Source: an uncultured Clostridia bacterium
Lineage (GTDB): Bacteria; Bacillota; Clostridia; TANB77; CAG-508
Reading direction: 5' to 3'
DNA: 42,215 nucleotides
Assembly: GCA_947594935.1 (NCBI GenBank)
Contig: CANQEM010000012.1
Coordinates: 1 to 42,215, forward strand
This document shows positions 7,172 to 18,301 of this stretch, piece by piece. Below the pieces are notes generated by a model. The model worked only from the letters and a program-made list of their open reading frames with translations. It ran no database searches and was not told where the DNA came from. Within the stretch, counting starts at the first letter, position 1; each line of letters starts with the position of its first letter. A program made the position numbers and the translations under genes.

Positions 7172-8029
7172 ATGACAGAAGCAGATAAACACTTTATAGA
7201 AACATGTAAAGAAATAATAAAAAATGGATACTCATCAAAAGGAACTCATGTACGCACAAAATGGCAAGACGGAGAAGAAGCAAACTACTATTCAATTGTA
7301 GGTGTGCAAAATAAATATGATGTAGGAAAAGAATTTCCAATGATTACTCTTAGAAACAACACAAACACAATTAAAAATGCAATTGATGAAATTCTATGGA
7401 TATGGCAAAAAAAATCAAATAAAGTAAGTGAACTTAATTCTCATATTTGGGACCAATGGGCAGGTGAGGATGGAACAATTGGAAAAGCCTATGGATACCA
7501 ATTAAGCAAAAAATATGAATTCAAAACAAAAGACGGTATCAAAAAAATGGACCAAGTAGACTATTTGCTATACCTTTTAAAAAATGATCCAGCAAGCCGT
7601 AGAATGTTAACAAATTTATTCAACCATGAAGAACTAAAAGACATGAATTTAGAGCCATGTGCATTTGGAACACAATGGCTAGTTAAAGGTGGAAAACTTC
7701 ATGTTATATTAAATCAACGTTCACAAGATATGCTTACAGCAAATGGTTGGAATGTTATGCAATATTCAGCTTTATTATGTATGTTTGCACAAGTGGCTGG
7801 CTTGGAAGTTGGAACATTAACACATAATATAGGCGACTGCCACATTTATGATAGGCATATTCCACTTGTTGAAAAATTATTAGAAGCAAAACCAATTGAT
7901 GTATGTCCAAAACTGATTATAAAAAATCCAACAAAAGATTTCTATCAATTTAAATTAGAAGATTTTGAAGTACAAGGATATGACTATAACAAAGAAGTTA
8001 AAATAGGAAAAATTCCAGTAGCAATATAG
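7172..8029 (+). CDS. thyA: Thymidylate synthase, ThyA type
   Basis: Converts dUMP to dTMP using methylenetetrahydrofolate and yields dihydrofolate, the substrate of the next gene product. The 285 residues are typical. Visible motifs are VRTKWQDGE near the N-terminus, LWIWQKKSNKV, IWDQWAGEDGTIGKAYGYQL, the nucleophile Cys163 in LEPCAFGTQW, RSQDMLTANGWNVMQYSALL, and GDCHIYDRH near the C-terminus. The EPCAF context replaces the PCH triad of E. coli-type enzymes but matches the Bacillus/phage phi3T ThyA subgroup, so it is not a defect. ATG at 7172 is chosen over the in-frame GTG at 7163 because the SD GAAAGGA (7154-7160) would be too close to the GTG. First gene of a thymidylate operon. Confidence 0.96.
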   Translation: MTEADKHFIETCKEIIKNGYSSKGTHVRTKWQDGEEANYYSIVGVQNKYDVGKEFPMITLRNNTNTIKNAIDEILWIWQKKSNKVSELNSHIWDQWAGEDGTIGKAYGYQLSKKYEFKTKDGIKKMDQVDYLLYLLKNDPASRRMLTNLFNHEELKDMNLEPCAFGTQWLVKGGKLHVILNQRSQDMLTANGWNVMQYSALLCMFAQVAGLEVGTLTHNIGDCHIYDRHIPLVEKLLEAKPIDVCPKLIIKNPTKDFYQFKLEDFEVQGYDYNKEVKIGKIPVAI

Positions 8030-8049
8030 ATTGCAGAAAGGTAGAAATC

Positions 8050-8529
8050 ATGTTAAGTATTATAGTTGCAAAAGCAGAAAATAATGTGATTGGCAAAAAC
8101 AATGAACTAATCTGGCATATTCCAGAAGACCTAAAAAGATTTAAAGAACTTACAACAGGGCATGTAATTATTATGGGAAGAAAAACTTTTGAATCATTAG
8201 GGCGAGTTTTACCAAACAGAAAGCATGTTATTTTAACACAAAATCGAAACTACAAAATAGAAGAAAGCAATGTTGAAATTGTATATTCAGTGGAAGAATT
8301 AAAAAAATATATAGATAATGATGAAGAAAATTTTGTAATAGGTGGAGGCATGATATATCAGCTTTTGCTTCCATTTACGCAAAAAATGTATATCACAGAG
8401 ATACATAAAAATTATGATGGCGATACTACTTTTCCAGAATTCAGCGCATTGGAATGGAGCGAAACTGAGAGAATAAAAAGTAAAGACTATGATTTTGTAA
8501 CATATTTGAGAAAGGATGAAAAAATATGA
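8050..8529 (+). CDS. folA: Dihydrofolate reductase
   Basis: Reduces dihydrofolate to tetrahydrofolate with NADPH, regenerating the cofactor consumed by ThyA. The 159 residues are the normal length. Motifs include the N-terminal strand [20 protein letters not shown], the substrate-loop motif [16 protein letters not shown], the NADPH-binding [17 protein letters not shown], and [15 protein letters not shown] with its glycine pair. It starts 20 bases after thyA, and its stop codon overlaps the ATG of the next gene by four bases, so translation is coupled. Confidence 0.96.
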   Translation: MLSIIVAKAENNVIGKNNELIWHIPEDLKRFKELTTGHVIIMGRKTFESLGRVLPNRKHVILTQNRNYKIEESNVEIVYSVEELKKYIDNDEENFVIGGGMIYQLLLPFTQKMYITEIHKNYDGDTTFPEFSALEWSETERIKSKDYDFVTYLRKDEKI

Positions 8530-9035
8530 AAACAGAAAAAAGAAAAGATTACTTAGCATGGGACGAATATTTTATGGCAATCGCAAAACTATCAGCAATG
8601 AGAAGTAAAGACCCATCTACACAAGTAGGAGCATGTATAGTTAGCAGTGATAACAGAATTTTGTCAATAGGATATAATGGAGCTCCAAATGGATATGATG
8701 ATGACAAATTCCCATGGGCAAGAGAAGGAGAAAACTTAGAAACAAAATATCCTTATGTTTGCCATGCAGAAATGAATGCAATTTTAAATTATAGAGGAAG
8801 TAAAAAAGACCTAGAAGACGCCAAAATCTATGTAGATTTATTCCCATGTAATGAATGTGCAAAAATCATTATACAATCTGGAATAAAGAAAATAATATAT
8901 TTATCAGATAAATATGCAGAAACAGATGGAACGATTGCGTCTAAAAAGCTATTTGACGAGTGCGGAGTTGTATATGAAAGAATACATGTTGCCGAAGAAA
9001 AAGAAATTCATATCAACTTAACAACTGATAAATAA
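8526..9035 (+). CDS. comEB: dCMP deaminase (ComEB family)
   Basis: Deaminates dCMP to dUMP, which feeds ThyA. The 169 residues belong to the cytidine/deoxycytidylate deaminase zinc family. The zinc/catalytic motif is His80-Ala81-Glu82 in [11 protein letters not shown]. The second zinc motif, with Cys108 and Cys111, is in [31 protein letters not shown] and [11 protein letters not shown] are characteristic of the deoxycytidylate deaminase branch. Its ATG overlaps the folA stop, giving a compact thyA-folA-deaminase pathway module. The symbol follows the Bacillus competence-locus name; nothing here links it to competence. Confidence 0.94.
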   Translation: MKTEKRKDYLAWDEYFMAIAKLSAMRSKDPSTQVGACIVSSDNRILSIGYNGAPNGYDDDKFPWAREGENLETKYPYVCHAEMNAILNYRGSKKDLEDAKIYVDLFPCNECAKIIIQSGIKKIIYLSDKYAETDGTIASKKLFDECGVVYERIHVAEEKEIHINLTTDK

Positions 9036-9117
9036 TGAAAGGAATGACATAAAAATCGAAAGTTTAGAAAAACTAGAATATAATAAAATTTTAGAAAAGC
9101 TAGCAACATATTGCAAC

Positions 9118-11388
9118 ATGGAACTATCAAGGGAAAAGGTGCTAGCTTTAAAGCCGAGTTCAAATTCAGACGAAGTCAAAAAAATAATTTCTGAAACCAC
9201 AGAAGCTGTAAACCTAATATATAGGTGCAGTTTACCACCAAAAATAGATTTTCAAGATGATAAACATGGAATCAAAATGTTAGAAACCTATGGAACATTG
9301 TCAACCAAGTCTATTTTAAATTTTACAAAAATTTTAAATATTGCAAATGAACTAAAAAAATATTTCAACCAAGATTTCCTTGATAAAAGTGAATATGTAA
9401 TTTTATCAGAAAAAATCGAAAAACTATACACAAATACAGGAATAATTGAAAAAGTTGCAAAAAGCATTGTTGACGAAAATACAATTGATGACAACGCTTC
9501 TAAGAATCTAGCAACTATTAGGAAAAAGCAAAAAAATCTTGAACAAGAAATCAAACAAAAATTAACAAATATGATACATTCGTCAAACTATGCAAAATAT
9601 GTACAAGAAAGTTTAATAACTATTAGAAATGATAGATATGTAATTCCAGTAAAAGAAGAATATCGCAGTCAAATTAAAGGCTTTGTGCATGACTTTTCAA
9701 GTTCAGGCTCAACAGTATTTATAGAGCCAATTTCTATATTTGAATTAAACAACGAAATAGCAAATTTAAAAGTTGAAGAAAATATTGAAATTGAAAATAT
9801 CATAAAAGAAATATCAAAACTATTTTATCCATATATTGATGAACTAAAAATAAACATAGAAGCACTTACAAGTTTAGATTTCATTTTTGCAAAAGCCTTA
9901 TATGCAAGAGAAGTAAAAGCAACAGAACCACAAATAAATAATAAAAAAGAAATAATATTAGAAGAAGCAAGACATCCGCTAATAGACCCAAAAGCCGTTG
10001 TACCAATCACAGTAAATTTAGGAGAAAGCTATAAAACTCTTGTAATAACTGGTCCAAATACAGGTGGAAAAACAGTAACTTTAAAAACAGTTGGCTTACT
10101 TACTTGCATGGCTTGCAGTGGTTTACACATACCAGCAAAAAATACATCATCAATTTATGTATTTAAAAATATCTTTGCAGATATAGGAGATGACCAAAAT
10201 ATAGCAGATTCTCTTAGCACATTTTCATCACATATAAAAAATATTGTAAATATCACAAAAAATGCAAGTACAAATTCACTAGTGCTATTAGATGAGCTAG
10301 GCTCAGGCACAGACCCAATTGAAGGTCAAGCACTAGCAATAAGTATTTTAGAATATTTGCACAGCAAAGGCATTTTAACAATAGCAACAACTCATTATCA
10401 AGAATTGAAAAAATTTGCTTTATTGACAAAAGATTTTGAAAACGCATCAGTTGAGTTTCAAGTTGAAACTTTAACACCAACATATAGGCTTTTAATAGGA
10501 GTACCAGGTAAAAGCTATGCTTTTGAAATCAGCAAAAAATTAGGACTAAATGAAAGCATTATTGAAAATTCAAAGAAAAGAATAGATAAAAAAGATATTG
10601 ATTTTGAGGAGTTAGTAAAACAAATTTATGACGATAAAATTCAAATAGAAAGAGAAAAAGAAGAAATTTCAAATGAACTAGAGAAAGTTCAAAAATTAAA
10701 GAAAGATTTAGAAACAAAAAAAGAAGAAGCACTTTTGAAAGAACAAGAAAAAATCGAAAATGCTAAAATAGAAGCAAGGAATATCTTGATAAATGCAAAA
10801 GAAGAAGCAGACAATATAATTAAAGAACTAAATCAATTAAATGATAACAAAAAAGCAAATGAACTAAGAAAAAGCCTAAATGATAAAATCAAAGAAACAA
10901 TTTCTGAAAAAGAAGAATTGCCAGAAGAATATGAAAACATAGAACCTAATACAAATGTATTAGTTAAAAGCTTGAATCAAGAAGGAATTACAGCATCACA
11001 CATTTCAAAAGATGGTGAAGTACTAGTACAAATAGGTAGTATGAAATTGCAAGTAAAAGCGGCAGACTTAAAAATAATAAAAAAAGAAAAACAAAAAACA
11101 CAAGTAATTGTAAATTCAAATATTTCAAAATCAAAAACAGCTGTAACAGAAATAAATGTAATTGGACTTACAGTTGATGAAGCTTTGCCAATAATAGATA
11201 AATTTTTAGATGACAGTCTTTTAGCCAAAATCAGCACTGTGCATATTATACATGGGAAAGGAACAGGCAAATTGCGTAAAGGGATACATGAATTTCTAAA
11301 TAAACATCAACATATAGAAACGTATAGATTAGGCACTTTTGGCGAAGGTGAAATGGGCGTTACAGTAGTTAATTTAAAAAATTCTTAA
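9118..11388 (+). CDS. mutS2: Endonuclease/ATPase MutS2
   Basis: MutS2-family protein that acts on branched or recombining DNA and, in Bacillus, also at stalled ribosomes. From this ATG it is 756 residues, short at the N-terminus. Codons upstream in the same frame (from about 9058) read as a family-like start (SLEKLEYNKILEKLATY), but no ATG, GTG or TTG lies between the in-frame TGA at 9046 and 9118, and there is no SD at 9118. Walker A is GPNTGGKT (312-319) and Walker B is LLDELGSGTD with Asp392-Glu393. A charged coiled coil spans about 500-600, and the C-terminal Smr domain includes IIHGKGTGKLRKGI. The Smr LDxR motif reads INVIG here. It is the last gene of the thyA operon. A single base missing near 9057 would create ATG CGA AGT, in frame. 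Confidence 0.93.
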   Translation: MELSREKVLALKPSSNSDEVKKIISETTEAVNLIYRCSLPPKIDFQDDKHGIKMLETYGTLSTKSILNFTKILNIANELKKYFNQDFLDKSEYVILSEKIEKLYTNTGIIEKVAKSIVDENTIDDNASKNLATIRKKQKNLEQEIKQKLTNMIHSSNYAKYVQESLITIRNDRYVIPVKEEYRSQIKGFVHDFSSSGSTVFIEPISIFELNNEIANLKVEENIEIENIIKEISKLFYPYIDELKINIEALTSLDFIFAKALYAREVKATEPQINNKKEIILEEARHPLIDPKAVVPITVNLGESYKTLVITGPNTGGKTVTLKTVGLLTCMACSGLHIPAKNTSSIYVFKNIFADIGDDQNIADSLSTFSSHIKNIVNITKNASTNSLVLLDELGSGTDPIEGQALAISILEYLHSKGILTIATTHYQELKKFALLTKDFENASVEFQVETLTPTYRLLIGVPGKSYAFEISKKLGLNESIIENSKKRIDKKDIDFEELVKQIYDDKIQIEREKEEISNELEKVQKLKKDLETKKEEALLKEQEKIENAKIEARNILINAKEEADNIIKELNQLNDNKKANELRKSLNDKIKETISEKEELPEEYENIEPNTNVLVKSLNQEGITASHISKDGEVLVQIGSMKLQVKAADLKIIKKEKQKTQVIVNSNISKSKTAVTEINVIGLTVDEALPIIDKFLDDSLLAKISTVHIIHGKGTGKLRKGIHEFLNKHQHIETYRLGTFGEGEMGVTVVNLKNS

Positions 11389-11394
11389 AAACTC

Positions 11395-11423
11395 TTGATT
11401 TTTTCATAAAAATATAGTACAAT
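11395..11423 (+). promoter_or_regulatory. Promoter of rpsO
   Basis: TTGATT (11395-11400), 17-base spacer, TACAAT (11418-11423). The predicted transcript start is near 11430, giving an 86-base leader. Confidence 0.65.
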
Positions 11424-11463
11424 AAATAAGTCAAAAATGTACCTTTTTCTTAGCGACTAGAAA

Positions 11464-11510
11464 GCACCAACTACTTGCTCAGTTAAAGGTGTAAAAAATA
11501 TAGGAGGTGT
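11464..11510 (+). promoter_or_regulatory. Possible S15 autoregulatory leader of rpsO
   Basis: GCACC (11464-11468) plus AACT pairs with AGTT (11481-11484) and GGTGT (11488-11492) across an AAA bulge, forming a hairpin with an 8-base loop. An identical GGTGT occurs in the SD region (11506-11510), so GCACC could pair with either copy. Mutually exclusive pairing that hides the SD would fit the known autogenous control of rpsO by S15. The structures are read by eye, so this is inference. Confidence 0.4.
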
Positions 11511-11515
11511 ATATC

Positions 11516-11779
11516 ATGACAAAAGAAAGAAAACAAGAAATTATTGATACTTATAAAAGAGATGCAAACGACACAGGTTCACCAGAAGTACAAATCGCTC
11601 TTTTAACACAAAGAATCAATGAATTAACAGAACATTTAAAAGTACATGTTAAAGACAATCATTCAAGACGTGGACTATTAAAAATGGTAGGTAAAAGAAG
11701 AAACTTATTAAATTACCTAGCTAAAAAAGACCTACAAAGATACAGAGACATCGTTGAAAAATTAGGTTTAAGAAAATAA
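11516..11779 (+). CDS. rpsO: Small ribosomal subunit protein S15
   Basis: Primary 16S rRNA-binding protein of the 30S subunit. The 87 residues match the family length. Conserved stretches are [39 protein letters not shown] and [23 protein letters not shown] at 11516 follows GGAGGTG at the right distance; an in-frame GTG at 11507 lies inside the SD and is rejected. It has its own promoter and leader, and a terminator lies between it and pnp, the usual rpsO-pnp order. Confidence 0.97.
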   Translation: MTKERKQEIIDTYKRDANDTGSPEVQIALLTQRINELTEHLKVHVKDNHSRRGLLKMVGKRRNLLNYLAKKDLQRYRDIVEKLGLRK

Positions 11780-11783
11780 TACT

Positions 11784-11819
11784 AAAAAGCCTGTGCTTTC
11801 TTATTTGCATAGGCTTTTT
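11784..11819 (+). terminator. Terminator between rpsO and pnp
   Basis: AAAAAGCCTGTGC pairs with GCATAGGCTTTTT (one G-U pair) around a short TTCTTATTT-type loop, ending in five Ts. pnp may depend partly on read-through, since no strong promoter is visible in the 37 bases before it. Confidence 0.75.
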
Positions 11820-11856
11820 GTAGAATTATAAGACTTTTTAAGAGGAGGAAATTTTT

Positions 11857-13962
11857 ATGTTTAGAACATTTGAAACAGAATTTGCAGGAAGAAAATTAGT
11901 ATTTGAAACAGGGAAAATGGCTGGACTAGCTAATGGAAGTGTAGTAGTAAGATATGGTGATACAGTTGTTATGGTAAATGTAACAGCATCAAAAGAGCCA
12001 AGAGATGGAATTGACTTTTTCCCACTATCAGTTGATTATGAAGAAAAACTATATGCTGTTGGAAAAATCCCAGGTTCTTTCCAAAAAAGAGAAGGAAAAC
12101 CAGCAGATAAAGCAATTTTAACATCAAGAGCAATTGATAGACCTTTAAGACCACTATTCCCAAAAGATTTTAGAAATGATGTTGTTGTAGTTGCAACAGT
12201 TCTATCAGTAGAACAAGATAATTCACCAGAAGTTGCAGCAATGATAGGAGCTTCAGCAGCACTTTCAATATCAGACATACCCTTTGGCGGACCAACAGCA
12301 GCAGTAAATGTTGGAATAATTGATGGAGAAATCATAATCAACCCAACAGAAGAACAAAGAGAAAAATCAGACTTAAATCTTACAGTAGCAGGAACAGAAG
12401 AAAAAATTGCAATGATAGAAGCAGGAGCTAATGAAATTCCTGATGACTTAATGTTACAAGCTATAAAAAACGGACATGAAGAAATTAAGAAAATGTGCCA
12501 ATTCATCAAAAAAATGAAAGATGAAATTGGAAAACCAAAATTTGAATATAAATCATTTGAAGTAGACCATGATGTATATGACTTTATCGCTGAAAACTTT
12601 ACAGAAGAAATGAAGCAAAGTGTTCAAGAAGTTGATAAAGAAATAAGAGATAATAATATAGCCGAATTATCAGAAAAAATCTCAGAAAGTTATGGAGAAA
12701 AATTTGGCGAAGAAGCTCTTGAAGAACACAAAACAGACATTGGAGAAGCAATATATAAATTAGAGAAAAAATGCGTAAGAGATATGATTTTTTACGAGCA
12801 TAAGAGAGTAGATGGCAGAAAATTAGATGAAATCAGACCACTATCTTGTGAAATTGATTTATTACCACGCGTTCATGGAAGTGCTTTATTTACAAGAGGT
12901 CAAACACAAGTATTATCTGTAACAACTCTTGGAATGATAAGTGAAGAGCAAACATTAGACGGAATTGACACAGAAGAATCAAAAAGATATATGCACCAAT
13001 ATAATTTCCCAAGTTACAGCGTTGGAGAAGCAAAACCATCAAGAGGACCAGGAAGAAGAGAAATTGGACATGGAGCATTAGCTGAAAAAGCCCTAGTTCC
13101 AGTTTTACCTTCAAAAGAAGAATTCCCTTATGCAATTAGGGTAGTTTCAGAAGTTTTATCTTCAAATGGTTCTACTTCACAAGCAAGTATTTGTGGAAGC
13201 ACATTATCTCTAATGGCAGCAGGTGTACCTATTAAAAGACCAGTAGCAGGAATATCAACAGGTTTAGTTACAAACCCAGAAGATGAAAACGACTATGTAA
13301 TGCTAACAGATATTCAAGGCTTAGAAGACTTTTTCGGAGATATGGACTTCAAAGTTGGTGGAACAGAAAAGGGAATTACAGCTATTCAAGTTGATATAAA
13401 AGTTGACGGTTTATCTTATGAAGTAATTCAAGAAGCTTTTGAAAGAACAAGGATAGCAAGAAAACATATCTTAGAAAATGTTATGATGCCAGTTATTTCA
13501 GAACCAAGAAAAGAAATATCACAATATGCACCAAGAATTGTTGCAACAACTATTAAAGTAGAAAAAATAAAAGATGTAATCGGACCTGGTGGAAAAGTAA
13601 TAAATAAAATTATTGAAGAAACTGGTGTTAAAATTGACATCGAAGAAGATGGACAAGTATTCATCTATTCATCAGATCAAGAAAAAGCAATTGAAGCATT
13701 AGAAATGATAGAAGACATTGCAAGAGATGTCGAAGTAGGCGGAATTTATTATGGAGAAGTTACAAAAATAATGCACTTTGGAGCGTTTGTTGATTTAGGA
13801 TGTGGCGGAAAAGAAGGACTAGTACACATTTCTAAGATTTCAAACGAAAGAGTTAATAATGTAGAAGATGTTCTACATGTAGGGGACAAAGTAACAGTAA
13901 AAGTAATAGAAATTGATGACCAAGGAAAAATAAACTTAACAATGAAAGATTTAACAGATTAG
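11857..13962 (+). CDS. pnp: Polyribonucleotide nucleotidyltransferase (PNPase)
   Basis: Phosphorolytic 3'-5' exoribonuclease of the RNA degradation machinery. The 701 residues are the normal length. The first RNase PH domain starts with FAGRKLVFETGKMAGLANGS and contains FFPLSVDYEEKLYAVGKIPG. An all-alpha linker follows. The second, catalytic RNase PH domain begins about residue 310 (RVDGRKLDEIRPLSCEIDLL) with RGQTQVL and the GHGALAEKAL segment. The KH domain carries GPGGK at 576-580. The C-terminal S1 domain (about 625-700) includes GAFVDLGCGGKEGLVHISKI. The ATG follows GAGGAGG. The gene lies directly after the rpsO terminator. Confidence 0.97.
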   Translation: MFRTFETEFAGRKLVFETGKMAGLANGSVVVRYGDTVVMVNVTASKEPRDGIDFFPLSVDYEEKLYAVGKIPGSFQKREGKPADKAILTSRAIDRPLRPLFPKDFRNDVVVVATVLSVEQDNSPEVAAMIGASAALSISDIPFGGPTAAVNVGIIDGEIIINPTEEQREKSDLNLTVAGTEEKIAMIEAGANEIPDDLMLQAIKNGHEEIKKMCQFIKKMKDEIGKPKFEYKSFEVDHDVYDFIAENFTEEMKQSVQEVDKEIRDNNIAELSEKISESYGEKFGEEALEEHKTDIGEAIYKLEKKCVRDMIFYEHKRVDGRKLDEIRPLSCEIDLLPRVHGSALFTRGQTQVLSVTTLGMISEEQTLDGIDTEESKRYMHQYNFPSYSVGEAKPSRGPGRREIGHGALAEKALVPVLPSKEEFPYAIRVVSEVLSSNGSTSQASICGSTLSLMAAGVPIKRPVAGISTGLVTNPEDENDYVMLTDIQGLEDFFGDMDFKVGGTEKGITAIQVDIKVDGLSYEVIQEAFERTRIARKHILENVMMPVISEPRKEISQYAPRIVATTIKVEKIKDVIGPGGKVINKIIEETGVKIDIEEDGQVFIYSSDQEKAIEALEMIEDIARDVEVGGIYYGEVTKIMHFGAFVDLGCGGKEGLVHISKISNERVNNVEDVLHVGDKVTVKVIEIDDQGKINLTMKDLTD

Positions 13963-13977
13963 AAAGGTGGGAGAATT

Positions 13978-14665
13978 ATGCCATCATGGACTATACATCT
14001 AGCAATTGTAAATAAAGTATTGAAAGAGGTAAAATTACAAAATAGTAATATATTTGCTCTTGCCAATGTCATACCAGATATATTTGAAGGGCATAATACT
14101 CCAAACCCATCTAGGATAGTCAAAGACTATTCTACACACTATCCTTACAGAACTTCTATAAACGGTATGGCAATTGATTTGCCAGATATTAAGAAATTCA
14201 AGAACGAATATCAAAAAAAATTTACAAACCCTGTCATTTTAGGGTATTACACACATCTCTTAACAGATAATTATTGGAATGTTCAACTATATCAAAATCA
14301 CTATAAAATGTGTGATGAACAAAAAAATTTATTAGAAATAAAACTAAGTGATGGAAGTTCAAAAATTTGCTCTTTTGCAGAGATTCAACCAGTTAAACAC
14401 AAAGATTTAAGAACTTTTGCAACATATTTAAATAACAAATATGAAATACATTTTCCAGAATATGATGAGAAAATTTTTGACTATCTTAGTGATTTAAAAG
14501 AATTTACTTATACAGAAGATGACATTAAAAGAACAGTTGAATATATAAATGAAAACATAAAAAATAAAAGAGGCATTGTACAAGACGAAAATTATCAACT
14601 ATATTCAAAAGAAGAACTTTTGAGCTATATTGATAATAGTGTCAGACTAATTAAGGAGGAAATAC

Positions 14666-14685
<20 letters not shown>
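13978..14685 (+). CDS. Zinc-dependent phospholipase C-like hydrolase
   Basis: 235 residues resembling the zinc-dependent phospholipase C / S1-P1 nuclease-like domain family that is common as single-domain cytoplasmic proteins in Firmicutes. The N-terminus has Trp4 and His7 ([14 protein letters not shown]), then [18 protein letters not shown], and [14 protein letters not shown]. The spaced His and Asp residues are what zinc binding would need. There is no signal peptide, unlike secreted clostridial alpha-toxins, so a toxin role is unlikely. The substrate is unknown. It lies 15 bases after pnp and overlaps the queA start by 20 bases, so it is co-transcribed with housekeeping genes. Confidence 0.7.
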
Positions 14686-16821
<2,136 letters not shown>

Positions 16822-16836
16822 AGGGGGAATATACAA

Positions 16837-18234
16837 ATGAATATCATTGAAGAGAGTTTTGTTACAAAACAAAAGAAAAAATCGAAGCTTTTACCTACAA
16901 TAATTTTAATTGTTATTATACTATTAGTTGTAGGGATTATAGGAATTGCAATTACATTAGCATACATAGATGACGCACAATTAAAAGTATATGTTGATGG
17001 CAGAGAAAACAGCAAATTAAAAGAAATGTTTGTTTTCAAGAGCGACGCAACTTATGTACCAATAAGAGATATTGCTCCATATTTTGGGTATCAAAGTTAT
17101 AGTGGAGACTATGCTGAAAGGTCAGAAGCAAAAAACAAATGCTTTATTGAAGGCGAAAATGATATAGCAAATTTTGTTTTAGCATCAAATAAAGTATATA
17201 AATTAGAAAAAACATCATCACAATCTGGATATAAATATTTTTATTGTAAGCAACCAATAGCTTCAATGGACGGAAAATTGTACATTTCAACAGACGGAAT
17301 GGAACAAGCTTTTAATGTAAGCTATAATTACAATCAAGAAACAAATAGAATAAATATATACACATTAGATTATTTATTAGCAAGTTATGAAAATTATGTA
17401 TTAGATGAAGGATATGCAAGTTCAAGCACAGAATTCAATGATACAAAAGCAATATTTAACAGCAGACTTATCGTGCAAAGTGCAGATAAAGGAATGGGCG
17501 TTATTGACTTAGACGGAAATACTATTATTGAACCAAAATATGATAAAATTACATATATACCAGAAACAGGCGACTTTTACGCAACAAACAATGGTAAAGT
17601 TGGAATTATTTCAAAAAATGGCGATATGAGAGTTCAAATTCTATATGATAGCTTAGAGCTAATTGATATGGATGCAGGAATTTATGTTGCTGAAAAAGAA
17701 GGAAAATTCGGAATTATCGATGTAAGAGGTAAAACAAAACTATTTATGGAAAACGATGAAATCGGTATGGACGTTTCTCCTTTTGAAAAGAACGATGTAC
17801 GTAGTAGATACCTATTAGTAGATAACTTAATTCCAGTAAGAAAAGACAATTTATGGGGACTATTTAATAAAAACGGACAAAAAATAGTAGACTTTAAATA
17901 TGACAAATTAGGATATGTTGCAACAAGTAACAAAGATGCTTTGAACTTATTGATAATTCCAAACTATAACTTAATTGTAACATGCAAAGGCAATAAATAT
18001 GGACTAATCAATAGTTCTGGTGAAGAAATCTTCCCAACACAAGCAGATGATATTTATTTAACAATTGAAGAAGAAACTAATAGACATTATTATCTAAACT
18101 ACAACAACAACAGATATGATGCAGAAGATTGGCTTGATTCAATAGGTGTAGAAGCTACTACAAACCCTAGTATCCAAGCACCAACAAACAGCACAGTAAT
18201 AGATAACACAATTGCAAACGAAACAACTGAATAA
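16837..18234 (+). CDS. Membrane-anchored WG-repeat protein
   Basis: 465 residues with an N-terminal cytoplasmic tail and one transmembrane anchor (about 17-40, LLPTIILIVIILLVVGIIGI). The next region resembles the copper-amine-oxidase N-terminal-like domain (LKVYVDGRENSKLKEMFVF, YVPIRDIAPYFGY), which is widespread in Clostridia surface proteins. The C-terminal half holds several WG/KWG-type beta repeats: GVIDLDGNTIIEPKYDKI, GIISKNGDMRVQILYDSL, GIIDVRGKT, LWGLFNKNGQKIVDFKYDKL, and YGLINSSGEEIFP. The tail is Thr/Asn-rich. The family has no defined function; an outward-facing binding role is inferred. It follows tgt by 15 bases with SD AAGGGGG and ends near the sigma-E-like promoter of spoIIP. 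Confidence 0.8.
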   Translation: MNIIEESFVTKQKKKSKLLPTIILIVIILLVVGIIGIAITLAYIDDAQLKVYVDGRENSKLKEMFVFKSDATYVPIRDIAPYFGYQSYSGDYAERSEAKNKCFIEGENDIANFVLASNKVYKLEKTSSQSGYKYFYCKQPIASMDGKLYISTDGMEQAFNVSYNYNQETNRINIYTLDYLLASYENYVLDEGYASSSTEFNDTKAIFNSRLIVQSADKGMGVIDLDGNTIIEPKYDKITYIPETGDFYATNNGKVGIISKNGDMRVQILYDSLELIDMDAGIYVAEKEGKFGIIDVRGKTKLFMENDEIGMDVSPFEKNDVRSRYLLVDNLIPVRKDNLWGLFNKNGQKIVDFKYDKLGYVATSNKDALNLLIIPNYNLIVTCKGNKYGLINSSGEEIFPTQADDIYLTIEEETNRHYYLNYNNNRYDAEDWLDSIGVEATTNPSIQAPTNSTVIDNTIANETTE

Positions 18235-18235
18235 A

Positions 18236-18265
18236 GTAATAAAATAAAAAACTGTAACATACATT
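18236..18265 (+). promoter_or_regulatory. Sigma-E-like promoter of spoIIP
   Basis: CATACATT (18258-18265) matches the Bacillus sigma-E -10 consensus CATACA-T. GTAATAAA (18236-18243), 14 bases upstream, partly matches the -35 GKMATATT. Bacillus spoIIP is sigma-E dependent, so sequence and gene role agree. Confidence 0.6.
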
Positions 18266-18301
18266 ATTATAGACAAGATACCTAAATTAAGGAGCTATAA
18301 A

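Noticed and set aside
7649..7675. ThyA appears to lack the His of the PCH active-site motif
   Set aside because: The PCAF context is normal for the Bacillus/phi3T-type ThyA subgroup, and the rest of the site is intact.
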